From Diabrotica undecimpunctata (taxonomy: Eukaryota > Arthropoda > Insecta > Coleoptera > Chrysomelidae): a stretch of 64,000 nt of DNA. The notes below the pieces were generated by a model, which ran no database searches, was not told where the DNA came from, and saw nothing but the letters and a program-made list of their open reading frames with translations. The DNA lies in contig NC_092810.1 in assembly GCF_040954645.1 (NCBI RefSeq), positions 70,802,660-70,866,659 on the forward strand. The letters are read 5' to 3'. Below, one piece after another: positions 12,220 to 24,188 of this stretch; within the stretch, counting starts at the first letter, position 1; each line of letters begins with the position of its first letter. The position numbers were made by a program, and so were the translations under genes.

Positions 12220-13551
12220 ATTTCTGTTTGAAGAACAATTCAAATGACATCTATATTTAAGAAAGGAAATAGAAAACGATGCGAAAACTACAGAGGAATA
12301 AGCGTAATATCATCAATAGGAAGATTATATGGGAAGATACTGCGAGAAAAGATAGAGCAAGCGATAAAAGGCAAAATCGGGGAGGATCAGGCAGGCTTCA
12401 CGGCAGGAAGATCATGCATAGACCACATATACACACTGGAATAACTGTTGGAAAAGAAAAAAGCAAAAAATAGAGATATACACTTGGCATTTGTGGATCT
12501 GAGAAAGGCGTATGACTCTGTACCAAGATCAGAACTATGGGAGGCAATGTACAAATTAGAAATACAGACGGAACTCATAGAAGCTACAAAAGCTCTGTAT
12601 AAAGAAAATAAAGTGTCCATGAAAATGGGAACAAGAATCATAGGAGACTTCACCACAACAAAAGGGCTCCTGCAGGGTTGTTCCACATCTCCAACCCTAT
12701 TCAAAATATACTTAGAGAAAGCCTTGACTACATGGAAAAGAAAATGCGAAGGCATGGGAGTACCGGTACGGAACGAATACCTATATACGTTAAGTTTTGC
12801 AGACCATCAAGTAGTGATTGCACAAGACCAAGACGACCTCAGCTACATGATGAAGAAACTACAAAAAGAATATACCAAGGCTGGCCTAGATATTAACCTC
12901 GCGAAAACAGAGTACCTATCTACAAGTGAAGAAGACATAGAAGATCTACAGATTGATGACAACGTAACAATCAAAGGAAAGGATAAATTCAAATACCTGG
13001 AGTTTATAATCACGAAAAAGGCAACAACAGAGGAAGAAATTACACAAAGATTAGGACAAACAAGAACGGCAATCCGACAACTTAACTCAGTATGGTGGGA
13101 TAGACACCTAAATATGAAGACAAAAACGCAGATTTATAAAACATTAGTGCGAAGTATTATGACATATGGGGCCGAAAATTGGATCATAAACAAGAAAAAC
13201 AGCAGTAAGATAATAGCAACAGAGATGGAATGCCTGCGAAGATGCTGCAGAGTAACAAGAATGGATAGGAGAAGTAATGACGAAATAAAGCAAAGAACAT
13301 CAATAGAAACAGACATACTAACATATATAGAACAAAAAAGACTAAAGTGGTATGGACATGTAAGAAGAGCTAGCGACAGCAGATGGATAAAAAGAATAAC
13401 CGAATGGAGCCCCATAGGAAGGAGGAAAAGAGGACGACCCCGAGAATCCTGGAGGAACGAAGTAGACGACGCCATGAGTAAGAGAGGACTAAACGATGGA
13501 GAATGGAACAACAGAGAGAGATGGAAACGGTTGAGCGAGAGAAGGCAGTGA
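12220..13551 (+). pseudogene. Non-LTR reverse transcriptase (subfamily A), nearly complete RT domain
   Basis: From 12244 the frame shows IFKKGNRKRCENYRGIS and DQAGFTAGRSCIDHIYTLE, then a TAA stop at 12442-12444, then 367 codons to 13551: FVDLRKAYDSVPR, KGLLQGCSTSPTLFKIYLE, YTLSFADHQVVIAQD, KFKYLEFIITK, LVRSIMTYGAENW, MECLRRCCRVTRMDRRSNDE, RLKWYGHVRRAS and GRRKRGRPRESWRNEV. The catalytic Y/FADD box reads FADH, so the polymerase is inactive even apart from the stop. The endonuclease domain is absent (5' truncation). Another copy of the same subfamily lies on the minus strand at 22972-23640 and an older one at 13640-14230. Confidence 0.93.
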
Positions 13552-13639
13552 ATACTGTAGAATCCCTAAATATATATATAACAATTTCAAACCTTTTACC
13601 AAGCGTAATTTTCTGCAGCATAATATAAAATCAATGAAG

Positions 13640-14230
13640 CGCTCAACACGATCTCAACGAAAAAAGCATATTTCATAGTGGTGGACAAATGAGATCGAGA
13701 ATACAGTATATAAAAATAAACAATCATATTAAAAGTGGCAAACAAAAGATATACAAAAAATATACAATAGCAATACAATAGCTTTAGAAAAATATGAAAA
13801 TTAACAAGAGAAATCCTTTAAGTAGGGGTCTAAAACAGGTCTGGTGCATAGCACTTACATTCTTTAAGATATAACTAAATTAAGCGCTTACAGTGTAGGG
13901 AATAAAGTGCTGCAATATGCGCATTCCAATCGAAGATGATACAATTCGACAACGACCAAGCCATTGTAGCAGAAGACGGAAGTTATATCCTTGATAGGAT
14001 AAGGAACGATAATATTCGGAGATAAATTGAAATTTAGATATAATAGACACAATAATTATAGCCAAAACATTCAACTTGAGTAGAAACCTGCAGATAATAT
14101 CTGAAAATAGATGGTCAAAAAAGATAGAAAAGTACTCCGTTCACTTGAAGAAAACGAGGTTGAAAAAATTTCTCCTGACGAGAAAATGTCGAAAATGCAA
14201 TGGCCGCCCGAGATTTAAAAACAGTAATAC
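13640..14230 (+). pseudogene. Older RT remnant related to subfamily A
   Basis: Broken plus-strand frames give KKHISWWTNEIENTVYKNKQ (the linker before RT), then RGLKQ and LTFFKI near 13825-13870 (compare GLLQGC...LFKIY upstream), MRIPIEDDTI, and QFDNDQAIVAEDGSYILDRI near 13945, where FDND stands for the catalytic FADD. A final piece NRWSKKIEKYSVHLKKTRLK follows near 14105. The RT fingers are deleted. Many stops show it is old. Confidence 0.75.
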
Positions 14231-14395
14231 AACTCCAGTATAGTAGTTTTGCTTTAAAAATATGATGCAGAAGACAGTACAATAGACTAACGAAAAGCTT
14301 CATACTATGTTTTCTGTATTTTTAAAGTTTAAATCATATTTTTAAAATTTAGTACACCCATTTTATTATTTATTTTATTTATATTTTTTTCACGG

Positions 14396-15420
14396 TATGT
14401 TTCACAGGAACTAACAGGCAACTCGACCAATTTTTATCGTATATTAACTCTCTTCATAGTCATATTGAATTTACAATAGAAACAGAACAAAATCAATCCA
14501 TAAATTTTTTAGATTTAAAAATTACCAGACTTAAAAACAAACATGACTTCTCCATATTGCATAAACCTACCCATACTGATACGACTATTCACAATTCATC
14601 ATCCCATCCGACACAACAAAAACTGGCAGCCTATCATAGTATGTTACATAGATTAACAGCAATTCCTATGTCAAAATACAATTTTGAGACAGAATTAAAT
14701 ATCATTTAGCAAATAGCAGTAAACAATGGATACAACGAACAAACAATTAATAAAATGTTAAATCAAAAACTACACAAAAAAGCCCTGAACTTAGTATTTC
14801 CACCACCAGAGAAAAAACCCAGTACCGTCTGCTCGATTACATATACAGGCAAAATATCAACAAAAATAGCCAAACACATAAAAAAGAAAGGAATAACACC
14901 AGCTTTCAGAACAAATAACAACCTAGGCAAATATATTAAAAACAATAAGAGCCAACATAAAAAATACTTACACAGTGGTGTGTACAAACTTAAATGTGGC
15001 GACTGCCCAAAAACTTACATTGGTCAAACAGGTAGAAATTTTAATAAACGAATAGCAGAATATAAAAGGGCTTTCAATAATAGAAAAACAGATTCTACAT
15101 ACGCCCTTCACCTTCTAGATCATAATCATTCTTTTAATGACGAATTTAAAATTCTACACATTCAAAATAAAGGCCTTAAGCTATCTTTGTTAGAATCTAT
15201 GGAAATCAACAAATTAAAAAACACAGATATAATTCTGAATGACCAGCTTGAGACAAACAGTTCTCCCCTCCCCAACCTATTTCATTAGAGACTATAAAGT
15301 GTAAGCCCATGCCAAAAACAGATTACTTAAGAAAGGCAATCAGCCGAAACAGCTGTAGTGATAAGAATTTAAAATAAATTTTGTGGAAGTTTTGATAACA
15401 AAGTTTTCAGTGTTTTATTG
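14396..15420 (+). pseudogene. Penelope-like element: RT C-terminus plus GIY-YIG endonuclease
   Basis: The frame opens with VCFTGTNRQLDQFLSYINSL and SINFLDLKITRLKNKHDFS, the end of a PLE-type RT, meets one TAG stop at 14707-14709, and continues for 177 codons (14755-15288) through the linker to a GIY-YIG nuclease: SGVYKLKCGDCPKTYIGQTG, then RNFNKRIAEYKRAF and HLLDHNHSFND. GIY-YIG domains nick DNA and are the hallmark endonuclease of canonical PLEs. The fingers and palm of the RT are missing. The 3' end probably lies near 15400. Related copies: 22655-22971 with 26776-27430, and 62250-63085. Confidence 0.93.
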
Positions 15421-17089
15421 TTACATAAAATGAATTTCCATCAAGTAACGGTCGAATCCATCAGTTATTTAATTTGTTTATCCCAAATTAAATTTTTTTG
15501 CAACAATTTAAATCAGAAAATTAATTAGGTATATTAAATATACTGATAAAGATATACTAATAATGATATAAAGAAGAAGATTTATTCTTCTCTTAATAAG
15601 GATAAGAACGTTTATAAAACGCCATTTTGAAGGTTTTTATATGACTTACAAGTTTTTTCTCTTCTTAAATTTGTTTCAAACGCTTTTTTTGCTGATAGAC
15701 AAACAAAGGAAAAATTGACCGTTTTTTGGCGATAATTTGTTAATAATTAATTAAGCCCACAAAACGACTGCAGGAAACAAAGGTTATTGTTATAGACGTC
15801 CATACTACTCAAAACAAATGTCGGTTGCCTGGCCGGACGAGTGTCACAAACAGGGTACTTTTTTTGCTTATTTCCCTGGTCTATCCAGACAAGATATTAA
15901 ATTAATAATAAAATATAGATAAATATCATTTGATAGTAAATTTTATTATTATTTAAACTAAATAAGATGTTTAAAAATATTAAATATATTTATATGAAAT
16001 TGTTTTAAAACGAGAATTATCATAAAAATTTAAACCGACGATCCAACGCCGTTATGAATTGGATGACATTTATGACTTTTAAATTTTTACAATTGTTACG
16101 AATAGAATCTTACATTGATAAATATTTCTTTAGTTTTTTTACTTTTGACTTAATGTCTATATTTTGTTTGTTAATTTTTATGCAGTTTTTAATTTAAACC
16201 TACTTGACTAGATACGATACGAAATGATCGAGAATAGTGAATTGATGTGGAGGACTGCTATTTTGTGAACTTTGAAGCCTTCTCAAAGAATTATGAATTA
16301 TAGCTAATATAGAAGATTCGCTTGCTTCGACAGAAAACGGTGAAAATTAGGATGTGAGAAATTAATTTCGTTACACCCACGCCATAAATCGATGTTATTT
16401 CATGATAAAAACTCATACGTATTTAGCAGAATTTTTGATTTTTTTGTTATTCACTGTATATTATTTAAACTAATCATATTAAAATATACAGATATATTAT
16501 TTTAAATAATCTTCTCACAATATTTTAAAATTGATGTACTTCTGATGAAGCCAACAATCGTTAGCGAAACATTGAATTGACAAGAAAATAATATAATTAA
16601 CTCCTGACCTAAAAAACCTGATATTTTACTTTTATTAGCATATAAACATATAAAATATCTACAAGTATAATACGTTACCAACTTTAGGTTGCCCATTGTG
16701 TCTCACGCCTATAGAGAAATACTGTTTAATAATTCACTATAAACTAATCATATGTAAATAGTGTAATTAAATCAGATGAGAACATATTAAGTAATATGTA
16801 ACAAGCTATTTTTATGACAGGTAACTACATATAAACAGTTTAAAATATAAGCTGAAGAGAAACGTTCGTTCACCGTTATGAATATTAATCTGCTAAGCAA
16901 GGAATATTTTAAGTGTTAAAATATTTTACAGTGCAGCTATTTACATATCCTTTGCACAACTGTACAATCTCTTTCCTGTCGTATACTACATTGTACACAA
17001 ACATCTGATTGCATAATAAATGTTTAAGTATTTACCTATTTAACGGTATAAAAATTAAAAACAGATACAAATACTTATAGAATATTTAA
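15421..17089. other. AT-rich stretch with no recognised gene
   Basis: No coding similarity was found. At 16542-16569 the string CTGATGA, a weak GCCAAC/GTTAGC hairpin and GAAAC occur in the order of a hammerhead core. The outer stems are unconvincing. Confidence 0.5.
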
Positions 17090-17408
17090 CTAATAAGTAA
17101 AGCTCGGATTATAGGCAAAATGCCTATTTTGCCTATTATAATTGATTTTTGCACTTTTTGCCTTTTTTCGTAAATTCCGCCTATTTGTACCCTTTTTAAA
17201 ATGTCATGATACCCATGATATTATTCAATTAATAAACCATTCTATAATACAATTTTGGGTCAATAATAAAATATCAATGGTTTGTTTATATAACAGATTT
17301 CTAGGAAAATGTACCTGATCGAGACTTGAGGGTTAATTATTTGAAAATCCCTAAGCTTTATTAGTTTATTATAAGTTGTACAGTCGGTTACTGTATCAGA
17401 GTTTAGTC

Positions 17409-17689
17409 GTCTTTTTCTTCTTCAGATGCAAATCCACTAATGGATGTTAGCGATCACATTTTCCATTAATTCTCTATTTCTTGCTATATGTATCAGAGAT
17501 TGTATGTCGTTAATCCCTGTCCATTGCCTTATGTTTCGGAGCCAGGTCATTTTCTTGCGTCCCATTCCTCTCTTGCCTTCAATTTTACCCTCGATTATAA
17601 GTTGGAGGAAATGGTATTTTTCATTTCGCATGATGTGACCTAGATACGCCGTTTTCCTTTTCTTGATGGTTTCGAAAAGAAAAGGAAAA
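17409..17689 (-). mobile_element. Very short 5'-truncated RT-element insertion in the hAT element
   Basis: The minus strand encodes KKRKTAYLGHIMRNEKY, QLIIEGKIEGKRGMGRKK and MTWLRNIRQWTG, the extreme C-terminus of the RTE-like polymerase. The flanking 11-bp direct repeat AGAGTTTAGTC (17398-17408 and 17690-17700) marks the insertion. Its 3' tail is GAAGAAGAAAAAG-like. At the 5' junction a short inverted duplication (TTTTCCTTTTC and GAAAAGAAAAGG) is present, perhaps made during insertion. Confidence 0.9.
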
Positions 17690-17749
17690 AGAGTTTAGTC
17701 ACAAATTGCTATATCCTAGTTTAGTTTTGTTGCGTATACCGAAAAGCAA

Positions 17750-19370
17750 AGAACACGTTTTAAAACGTTTTAGACATTTGTGTGAAAAGATGACATCTAA
17801 ATTAAGGCTATGGATCGCACCTTATTCGGAACTTTCTCTAGAAGGAGATGGAGCATTTTGTAAACCATGCGGCAAATCGGTAAGTTTTATTGTTTCTCTT
17901 TTTTTTTTTTCTTGTCCCACAACATAACTAAATTCTAAAGCGGTTTTAGAATTCTAATTATTTTTTTTTAAATTCTCAGATTTCAAGTAGAAAAAAGTAT
18001 TTTATTGACCAGCATTGTGGAACCTCACTTCATAAACGTAATTTGGAAAAATTAAATTCCTCTAAGTTAGCCCAAATATATCTGCGGGGTAGTTTAAGCA
18101 GTTCAAAAAAAAGGAGGAAGACGCATTTAAATTTGATTTATGCCAGATGATGATTGCATCCAACATTCCTCTATATAAAGTTAATAACCCTAGTTTTAAA
18201 TGCTTTTTCGAAAAATATCTTAATAAATCCTTACCAGACGAGAGTACATTGAGAAAACATACTTTGGAAAAATGTTATGTGGAATGTATTTCAAAAATTA
18301 AGCGGGAGTTAAAGGGGAACTTTTTGTATATGACGTGGATGAAACGACAGATGTATGCGGCAGGTATATAGCTAAATTAATGATTGGAATTTTGAACGAA
18401 AACTTTGCGAGAAAACCTTATTTAGTTGCCGTCAAAGAATTGGAAAAAACAAACAATTTAACAATAAGTCGATTTATACAAGATAGTTTAACAAACCTCT
18501 TTTTACCCAACGCTATACCAGTGAATAAAATAGTTTTAATGCTTTCAGATGCTGCGGCACATATGTTAAAAGCTGCTGTTAATTTAAAGATTTTTTATCC
18601 TAATTTAATTCATTGCACTTGTGTAGCCCACAGGGTAAATAGAATTGCTGAAGAAATAAGAAATCTGTTTTCGTTGGTAAATAATTTTATAAATTTTATG
18701 AAAAAAGTTTTTGTAAAGGCTCCGTTGAGGGTGCAAATATATAAAGAAAGACTTCCTGGTGTCCCTTTGCCACCTAAGCCAGTAACTACAAGGTAGGGAA
18801 CCTGGCTCGAAGCAGTTTTTTTTTACTTTGAACACTGCAATGAAATAGAATTAGTTATGTCAGAATTTGATGATGATATTTCCGAAGACATTCGAGAAGC
18901 AAAAAAAATATTAAAAAATCCCAAATTAAAACAGGAACTTGCTTATATCAATGACAATTATAAATTAATAGTTACCACAGTTACCTTATTAGAAAAACAA
19001 GAGATAAATTTATGTGAGTCAGTAAAATTAATAGATAATTTAAAGACGAAAATTAAATCGGCACTTGGAAGTAACGGTTAATTAATTTAAAAAAAAAATG
19101 AAATATGTTTTCGACAAAAATGAAGGTTTTTCGTGTTTATATAATGTTGCTAAAGTTTTGAATGGGACATTTTCTGAGGAATTTCAAATTATGCCAGATT
19201 TATTATCCGCTCTGAAATATGCTCCAATTACATCTGTCGATGTCGAACGTTTGTTTTCAATGTACAAATTAATTTTAAGTGATCGAAGACATAGTTTTAA
19301 GACCGAAAATATTGAAAATCATTTAGTTGTTTCTATTAATGATAAAATTTTAAGTGGTTACAATGTTTAA
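17750..19370 (+). pseudogene. hAT transposase, decayed
   Basis: Plus-strand pieces in order are CKPCGKS and a following HKRNL segment (BED-type zinc-finger-like region interrupted at 17881-17980, which has GTAAGT and a T-rich tract ending in CAG and may be an intron), PDESTLRKHTLEKCY, then DETTDVCGRYIAKLMIG near 18336, which carries the first catalytic Asp, LSDAAAHMLKAA and HCTCVAHRVNRIAEE, then the C-terminal dimerisation block APITSVDVERLFSMYKLIL at about 19219-19275. A frameshift near 18340 and stops near 18796, 19080 and 19090 inactivate it. The layout matches hAT transposases, which cut and paste DNA in the nucleus. Confidence 0.93.
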
Positions 19371-19718
19371 TTATTAATTTATAGTTATTTAGTTACTAGT
19401 TTAATTATACTAATGTTATAATAATGATGTGTAAATATACCTGCCTTAAGTTAATATTACGTTAATTCACTTTGTACAATAAATAATAAGTTATATTCCT
19501 TTATTACCTATATTTTGCCTAAATGTTAATATTCCTGCCTTTTTTAATAAAAATCTTTGCCTATATAGGCGCCTTTTTCCTCAATTTTTGTTGCCTATAA
19601 ATCCGAGCTTTACTAATAAGTAATAAATATCTAGGTAAACCGCAATTTTTAAAATAGTGAACTAAATATGAATATGAATAAAATATAACGGGACGTACAA
19701 ATACATAATATTAAATAG

Positions 19719-21221
19719 TCCAGTTGTCAGAGAGTTAACCCATAAAAATCATACGCACAAGCTGAATTTTGCAGAGAATATTAATTATAGGACCCCAAAA
19801 AAGATGCAAAAAAAGTTTACCACTTTTACCCCCAGACTTCCCCCTAAAACCCCCTTCGCATGGGGTTAGAAACGAAAAAAAAAAAGATTCACTAAGAATC
19901 TGTACACCGTAGAAAAAAATGTTTGAAATAAAAAATGTAGCTGAGACAATTTTAAACAAAAATGTTTATACTCATTTTTTGTGTAGAATGAACCGTCAGA
20001 TACGCGCGCAAATCAATGTTTAATAAAATTTGTATCAGTTTGACGGTAAAAATTCAATATCTTTAACAAAAATCAAGATGCGTTTTATAGGCAAAGAGTG
20101 CAGCTTTCTTATGCAGTTTTTGTATTTTGCCAAAGATAAACTTAGTTTTAATAAAGGTGTTAAATAGCTTAACGTATCGCGATTTTTACCATTTTTTACG
20201 ATTCTCGTGAGATCAATAAAATTGATCACTTTCATTGACTAGTTGTAGTAAAATTTTTATTTTTAGAGATCAATCTTCAAAACCTATAACATGAAAGTTT
20301 AATTTGGAGTTGTGTAATAAATATGGGGGATTTGAAATATGAATAAAAAACGCAAAATTTATTGTTTTACATTACAAACGATCACACGTCACGGTAAATT
20401 CATGTAAAAAGACGGTTTTGGGTACAGTTTATCAAAAGAGTTTTGTTCTTTTGAAAAACGTACTAGAGTAATTGAAAAAAAAGTTTTAAATGTTTTAGAT
20501 CGTTTGTTGTGTGAAAGTTTAAATCCAGCGTTTTTGAAGCATATTTCAAATGTCTCACATTTGTTGCCAAAACTCAAACCTAAAATGTTATGCTATAGGT
20601 TTTAAAGATTAGACACTAGTAATTAAAATTTCATAGTGGCCAGTCAATAAATAGATTGTATTAATATCGTGAGAATAATAAAGAATGGCAAAAATCGCGC
20701 CCCGTTTATTTGTTAACACCTGTATAAAATCTGAGTTTATTTGTTGCAAAATACAAAAACTGTATACGAAAGCTGAACTCTTGATTTTAAAACGCATCTT
20801 GATTTATGTCGATAGGTCACTTAAATCAAAAAATATCGAATTTTTACAGTCGAGCTGATAAAAATTTTATTAAACTTTGATTTCGCGCGCGTAGCTGACA
20901 TTCAAAATCGACGGTAGCTTCAAGTGTTGTTTCTAAGAGAACAGTTCATTCTACACTTCTTATAAACATTATTGTTTAAAATAATCTTAGCTACCTTTTT
21001 TATTTGAAACATATTTTTCTACGGTGTACAAATTTTAGGTAAATCTATTTTTTTGCGTTTTTACCCCCATGCGAGGGGGGTTTTAGGGGGAAGCCTGGGG
21101 GTAGAAGTGGTAAATTTTTTTGCTTCTTTTTTAAGGTCCCAAAATTATTATTGTTTGCAAAATCCAGCTTGTTCGTATGATTTTGAGAGGTTCAGTGGCA
21201 TTTTCGTCTCTGGCGGCTGGA
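19719..21221. mobile_element. Foldback (long inverted-repeat) element, copy 2
   Basis: The left end TCCAGTTGTCAGAGAGTTAA and the right end (reverse complement TCCAGCCGCCAGAGACGAAA) match those of the copy at 4351-5733. Both arms carry ACAAGCTG, an AAAAAAGATGCAAA/AAAAAAGAAGCAAA block and the C-rich block CCCCCAGACTTCCCCCTAAA (left) against CCCCCAGGCTTCCCCCTAAA (right), so the arms are clearly inverted copies of each other. No transposase is encoded. The right end abuts an RT remnant beginning near 21230. Confidence 0.88.
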
Positions 21222-21229
21222 GTAAAACG

Positions 21230-21900
21230 AAATACAAACGTTACAGTAGACTACGAAAACCTATTTGATAATATTGAGATGTGTGCCTTAGAAAAATGTA
21301 TTATAATTGCAGGATAGATTCGACATATGGGCAACCATACATCATATAATATATGAAAACGCAAATATAATAGAACTAGCCGAAAATACAAATCCCATCT
21401 CCATTAAGAGAGGAGTTAGACAAGGCGAAGTAATATCTCCTAAGCTTCCCAATACGTCGGCCTAAAATTGAATATGACAAAAACGAAATCAATGACAAAC
21501 ACAAATGACATCAGCGCATAACTATAAATGGCAGTAAGATAGAACAAACCCAGGAATATATCTACCTACGCTAAATTCTAAAACTTGACACAGAGAACTA
21601 AAGAGCGTAAATCACTAAGCAAACCAATTATAAATAAACTAGCCACAACAGAAAAGGCAATAAAAAGAGCAATGTAAGGTATACGACTGTCTAAACGAAC
21701 TACTAAGATCGAAAGCAAAAGTTAGAAGATATCATAGTAAAAATTGTCAAACTCAAATAAAGCTTTAAAGATCATACTACTAGTCAAAAAGACAACGGAA
21801 CGGAACAAACTGGAAGAACGTTGCTAGGATAGAAATCGATGGAAGGAGTTTGTAGAAGGCTATTACAATATAAAAACCATTTAGGTATAAAGAAATAGTT
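21230..21900 (+). pseudogene. RT remnant with RT motifs, decayed
   Basis: Pieces of plus-strand frames read DYENLFDNIEMCALEKCIII-like, RIDSTYGQPYIIYENANIIE, then TNPISIKRGVRQGEVISPK (the QG..xSP RT block), GLKLNMTKTKSMTNTND, and near the end NRWKEFVEGYYNIKTI. This is the RT core of a jockey/RTE-like element with the catalytic YADD segment deleted. Frameshifts are frequent. Confidence 0.72.
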
Positions 21901-21959
21901 ATCAAAATGTAACATTTTTAGTTCAAAAAGGATCAACTTATCCGAATAGTAACTAAGAT

Positions 21960-22440
21960 TACATCATCAGTCTCTTTGCCTTTATTACTACGCGAAGTCG
22001 GGTTCCTTATCTACATTTTTCACCAAGGTTCTATCTGGATTACACCAATATCAATCTCCTTTACTGAGATACCTTATCTAAGCGTCTTTCACCAGTTCGA
22101 ATTTGGCGTTACTCCCCTATTGCTTCCAGGGACTTACAAATCAGAAGTTCTTCGTATTGTGTGATTAGCATCTTAACGTTAAACATACCAGAACCAAATT
22201 AACCAATATTCTGTCATTCTTACATCAAATGGTATCACATCGAGACTTCACTAATGTATCGTTTTTTTAATTGTTTCTTTTTTTGTCACTTCCTTTATCG
22301 ATCTAAGCATTTCTAGCATATGTATTCTTTGATTTTTTTTTATTTTAAGTGCACAAAATTTAGCTCCGTAGATCACAGCTAGTCTCTTGGCAGCTTTAGA
22401 GATTTTTTTTTAATTCCACTGAAATCTTTAAGTAAAATTA
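21960..22440 (-). pseudogene. RT C-terminal remnant, minus strand
   Basis: Minus-strand pieces include AAKRLAVIYGAKFCALKIKK, RIHMLEMLRSIKEVTKKETI and, lower, NAKFELVKDA. They resemble the (M)LRWM.GVT.KD.I.N.xI block and the C-terminal tail of another non-LTR polymerase subfamily. Numerous stops are present and the assignment relies on remembered patterns. Confidence 0.5.
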
Positions 22441-22654
22441 ATTCTGGAATAACTAATTCAAAGTAGTCCTGGTTTTTGTAAATTTCTTGGAATTCTTCCT
22501 ACAGAAACTTTTGTTGTTTTAAAAAACCTTTTAGACGATTATATTACAAATCTAATTATTAAATCTAAAATTTAATATTTTCTTGAAATTTACATAAACC
22601 AGAACTACTTTGAATTTAAGAATCAAATATATACATATCATATAACAGTGTAGG

Positions 22655-22971
22655 ATTTATAATGGGTAATCCTTTAAGCCCATTGCTATCAGATATTTTT
22701 AAAGATCATCTAGAAACAAAGATTTTAAAACATCCCGTATTCCAACAGTTTTTATATTGGTGAAGATACATAGAGAATGTACTGGTATGTTTTACAGAAA
22801 CTAACAGGCAACTGGAACATTTCATATCGTATATCAATCCATATTATGAATCCACAATCAATCCACAAATTTTGTAGACTTAGATATTATCAGAGGGAAA
22901 AACAAACATGAGTTCTCCGTATTTCATAAACCTGCCCATACTGACACGACTATACAAAATTTGTCATCCCA
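22655..22971 (+). pseudogene. Penelope-like element, left half (RT palm)
   Basis: The frame MGNPLSPLLSDIFKDHLETK and FQQFLYW..YIENVLVCFTE is the PLE RT core: G.PLSP motif followed by the YxDD block, here altered to YIEN, hence inactive. TNRQLEHFISYINPYY matches the PLE copy at 14404. It stops abruptly at 22971 in TCATCCCACC, where minus-strand RT elements begin; the continuation is found at 26776. Confidence 0.85.
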
Positions 22972-23640
22972 CCCTTCTTCTTATTGTGCTGTCTTCTAAT
23001 AAAGGTTGGTGATCACTTCCTTAAATGGTTCCCTACCTTTTGCAACATGAAATATCTGCTCAACACTAAGGTTAGTCCTGTATATTCAGGGATCCTACAG
23101 TATTCACTACCTGTCCTCACTCAACCGTCTCCATCTCTCTCTGTTGTCTTATTCTCCATCGCTTAGGCCTCTTTTACTCATGTCACGTCTGTTTCTATTG
23201 ATGTTCTTTGCTTTATTTTACTCTTGTTGCTCTGCAGCATCTTCGTAGTCATTCCACATCTGTTGCTACTATCTTACTGCTGTTTTTCTTTTTTATAATT
23301 CAATTTTCAGCCCCATAAGTCGTAATACTTCGCACTAATGTTTTATAAATCTGTGTTTTTGTCTTCATATTTAGGTGTCTATTCCACCATACTGGGTTAA
23401 GTTTTCGGATTGCTGTACTTTTTGTCCTAATCTGTGATTAATTTCTTCCTCTCTTGTTGCCTTTTTCGTGATTATAAACCCCAAGTATTTGAATTTATTC
23501 TTTGCTTTAATTGATACGTTGTTGTCAATCTGTAGATCTTCTATGTCTTCTTTACTTGTAGATAGGTACTCTGTTTTTGGGAGGTTAATATCTAGGCCAG
23601 CCTTGGTATATGCTTCTTGTAGTTTCTTCATCATGTAACT
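22972..23640 (-). pseudogene. RT subfamily A, C-terminal part, minus strand
   Basis: The minus strand encodes LSYMMKKLQEAYTKAGLDIN, KTEYLSTSKEDIEDLQIDNN, KFKYLGFIITKKATREEEIN and downstream broken pieces matching the copy at 12448-13551. Its 3' end is preserved: the stop region is followed by a short untranslated part and AATAAGAAGAAG at the PLE junction. It is fused at 23640 to RT sequence of another subfamily. Confidence 0.88.
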
Positions 23641-24158
23641 AAGGTTAGTCCAATCTCTGATATTCCTCAACCAAGATTTCTCCTTTCTTACCAAGACTTT
23701 TCGTCCGTCTATTCATTCTTGCATGGTGACGTGTAAAAGACAGTGTTTATCGTTTCGACGTCTGTAGCCTAGATATGATGCATTTCTTATTTTAATTGTA
23801 TTCATAGGCTTTCTGCCATGTCCAATTCGTCTTAACACTTCTTCGTTTAAGACTTTTGCAGTCCAAAGGAATTTTAAGAATACGCCTATATAGCCTCATT
23901 CTACGAAACTTAGTCTAATAAAGACACTCAATGTCTTATTTGTGTTATTGACTTGTATTTTATAAGTTCTTTTCAAGCCATTTCAATTCTGACCTGTATC
24001 TCTTCATCTTGGTCTAACTGTGAGTTTATAATTGCTCCAAAGTATCTATACTTGTAGACCCACTCTAACGATTTACCCTCCAATGTCAGATGTATATTGT
24101 CAACAGGGGTTTTCGAGATCACCATGTATTTGGCTTTATGTTCTTTATTTTTATTCAT
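23641..24158 (-). pseudogene. RTE-like RT C-terminal remnant, minus strand
   Basis: Minus-strand pieces in order are KNKEHKAKYMVISKTPVDNI, HLTLEGKSLEWVYKYRYFGA, NSQLDQDEEIQVRIEMA, MRLYRRILKIPLDCKSLKR and VRKEKSWLRNIRDWT. This is the typical C-terminal half of the RTE-like family, with the segment encoding the conserved WSVLLYG block deleted. It lies directly between two other RT copies in the same orientation. Confidence 0.82.
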
Positions 24159-24188
24159 TGTTTTTCATCTTCGCGTATCATATCAGAA

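Larger units (their letters stand above)
17090..19620. mobile_element. hAT element with terminal inverted repeats and 8-bp target duplication
   Basis: Element 17098-19612 begins TAAAGCTCGGATTATAGGC and ends with the inverse of TAAAGCTCGGATTTATAGGC. It is flanked by the direct 8-mer CTAATAAG at 17090-17097 and 19613-19620. Inner ends contain repeated GCCTAT/ATAGGC motifs (several within 17110-17190 and 19505-19600), plausible transposase-binding sites. An 8-bp duplication and the encoded transposase (next entry) place it in the hAT superfamily. It contains a later RT-element insertion at 17409-17689. Confidence 0.96.

Noticed and set aside
16542..16580. CTGATGA...GAAAC as a hammerhead ribozyme
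   Set aside because: The core strings are present but an extra A precedes stem II, stem II has a mismatch and I could not draw convincing stems I and III or a cleavage site.
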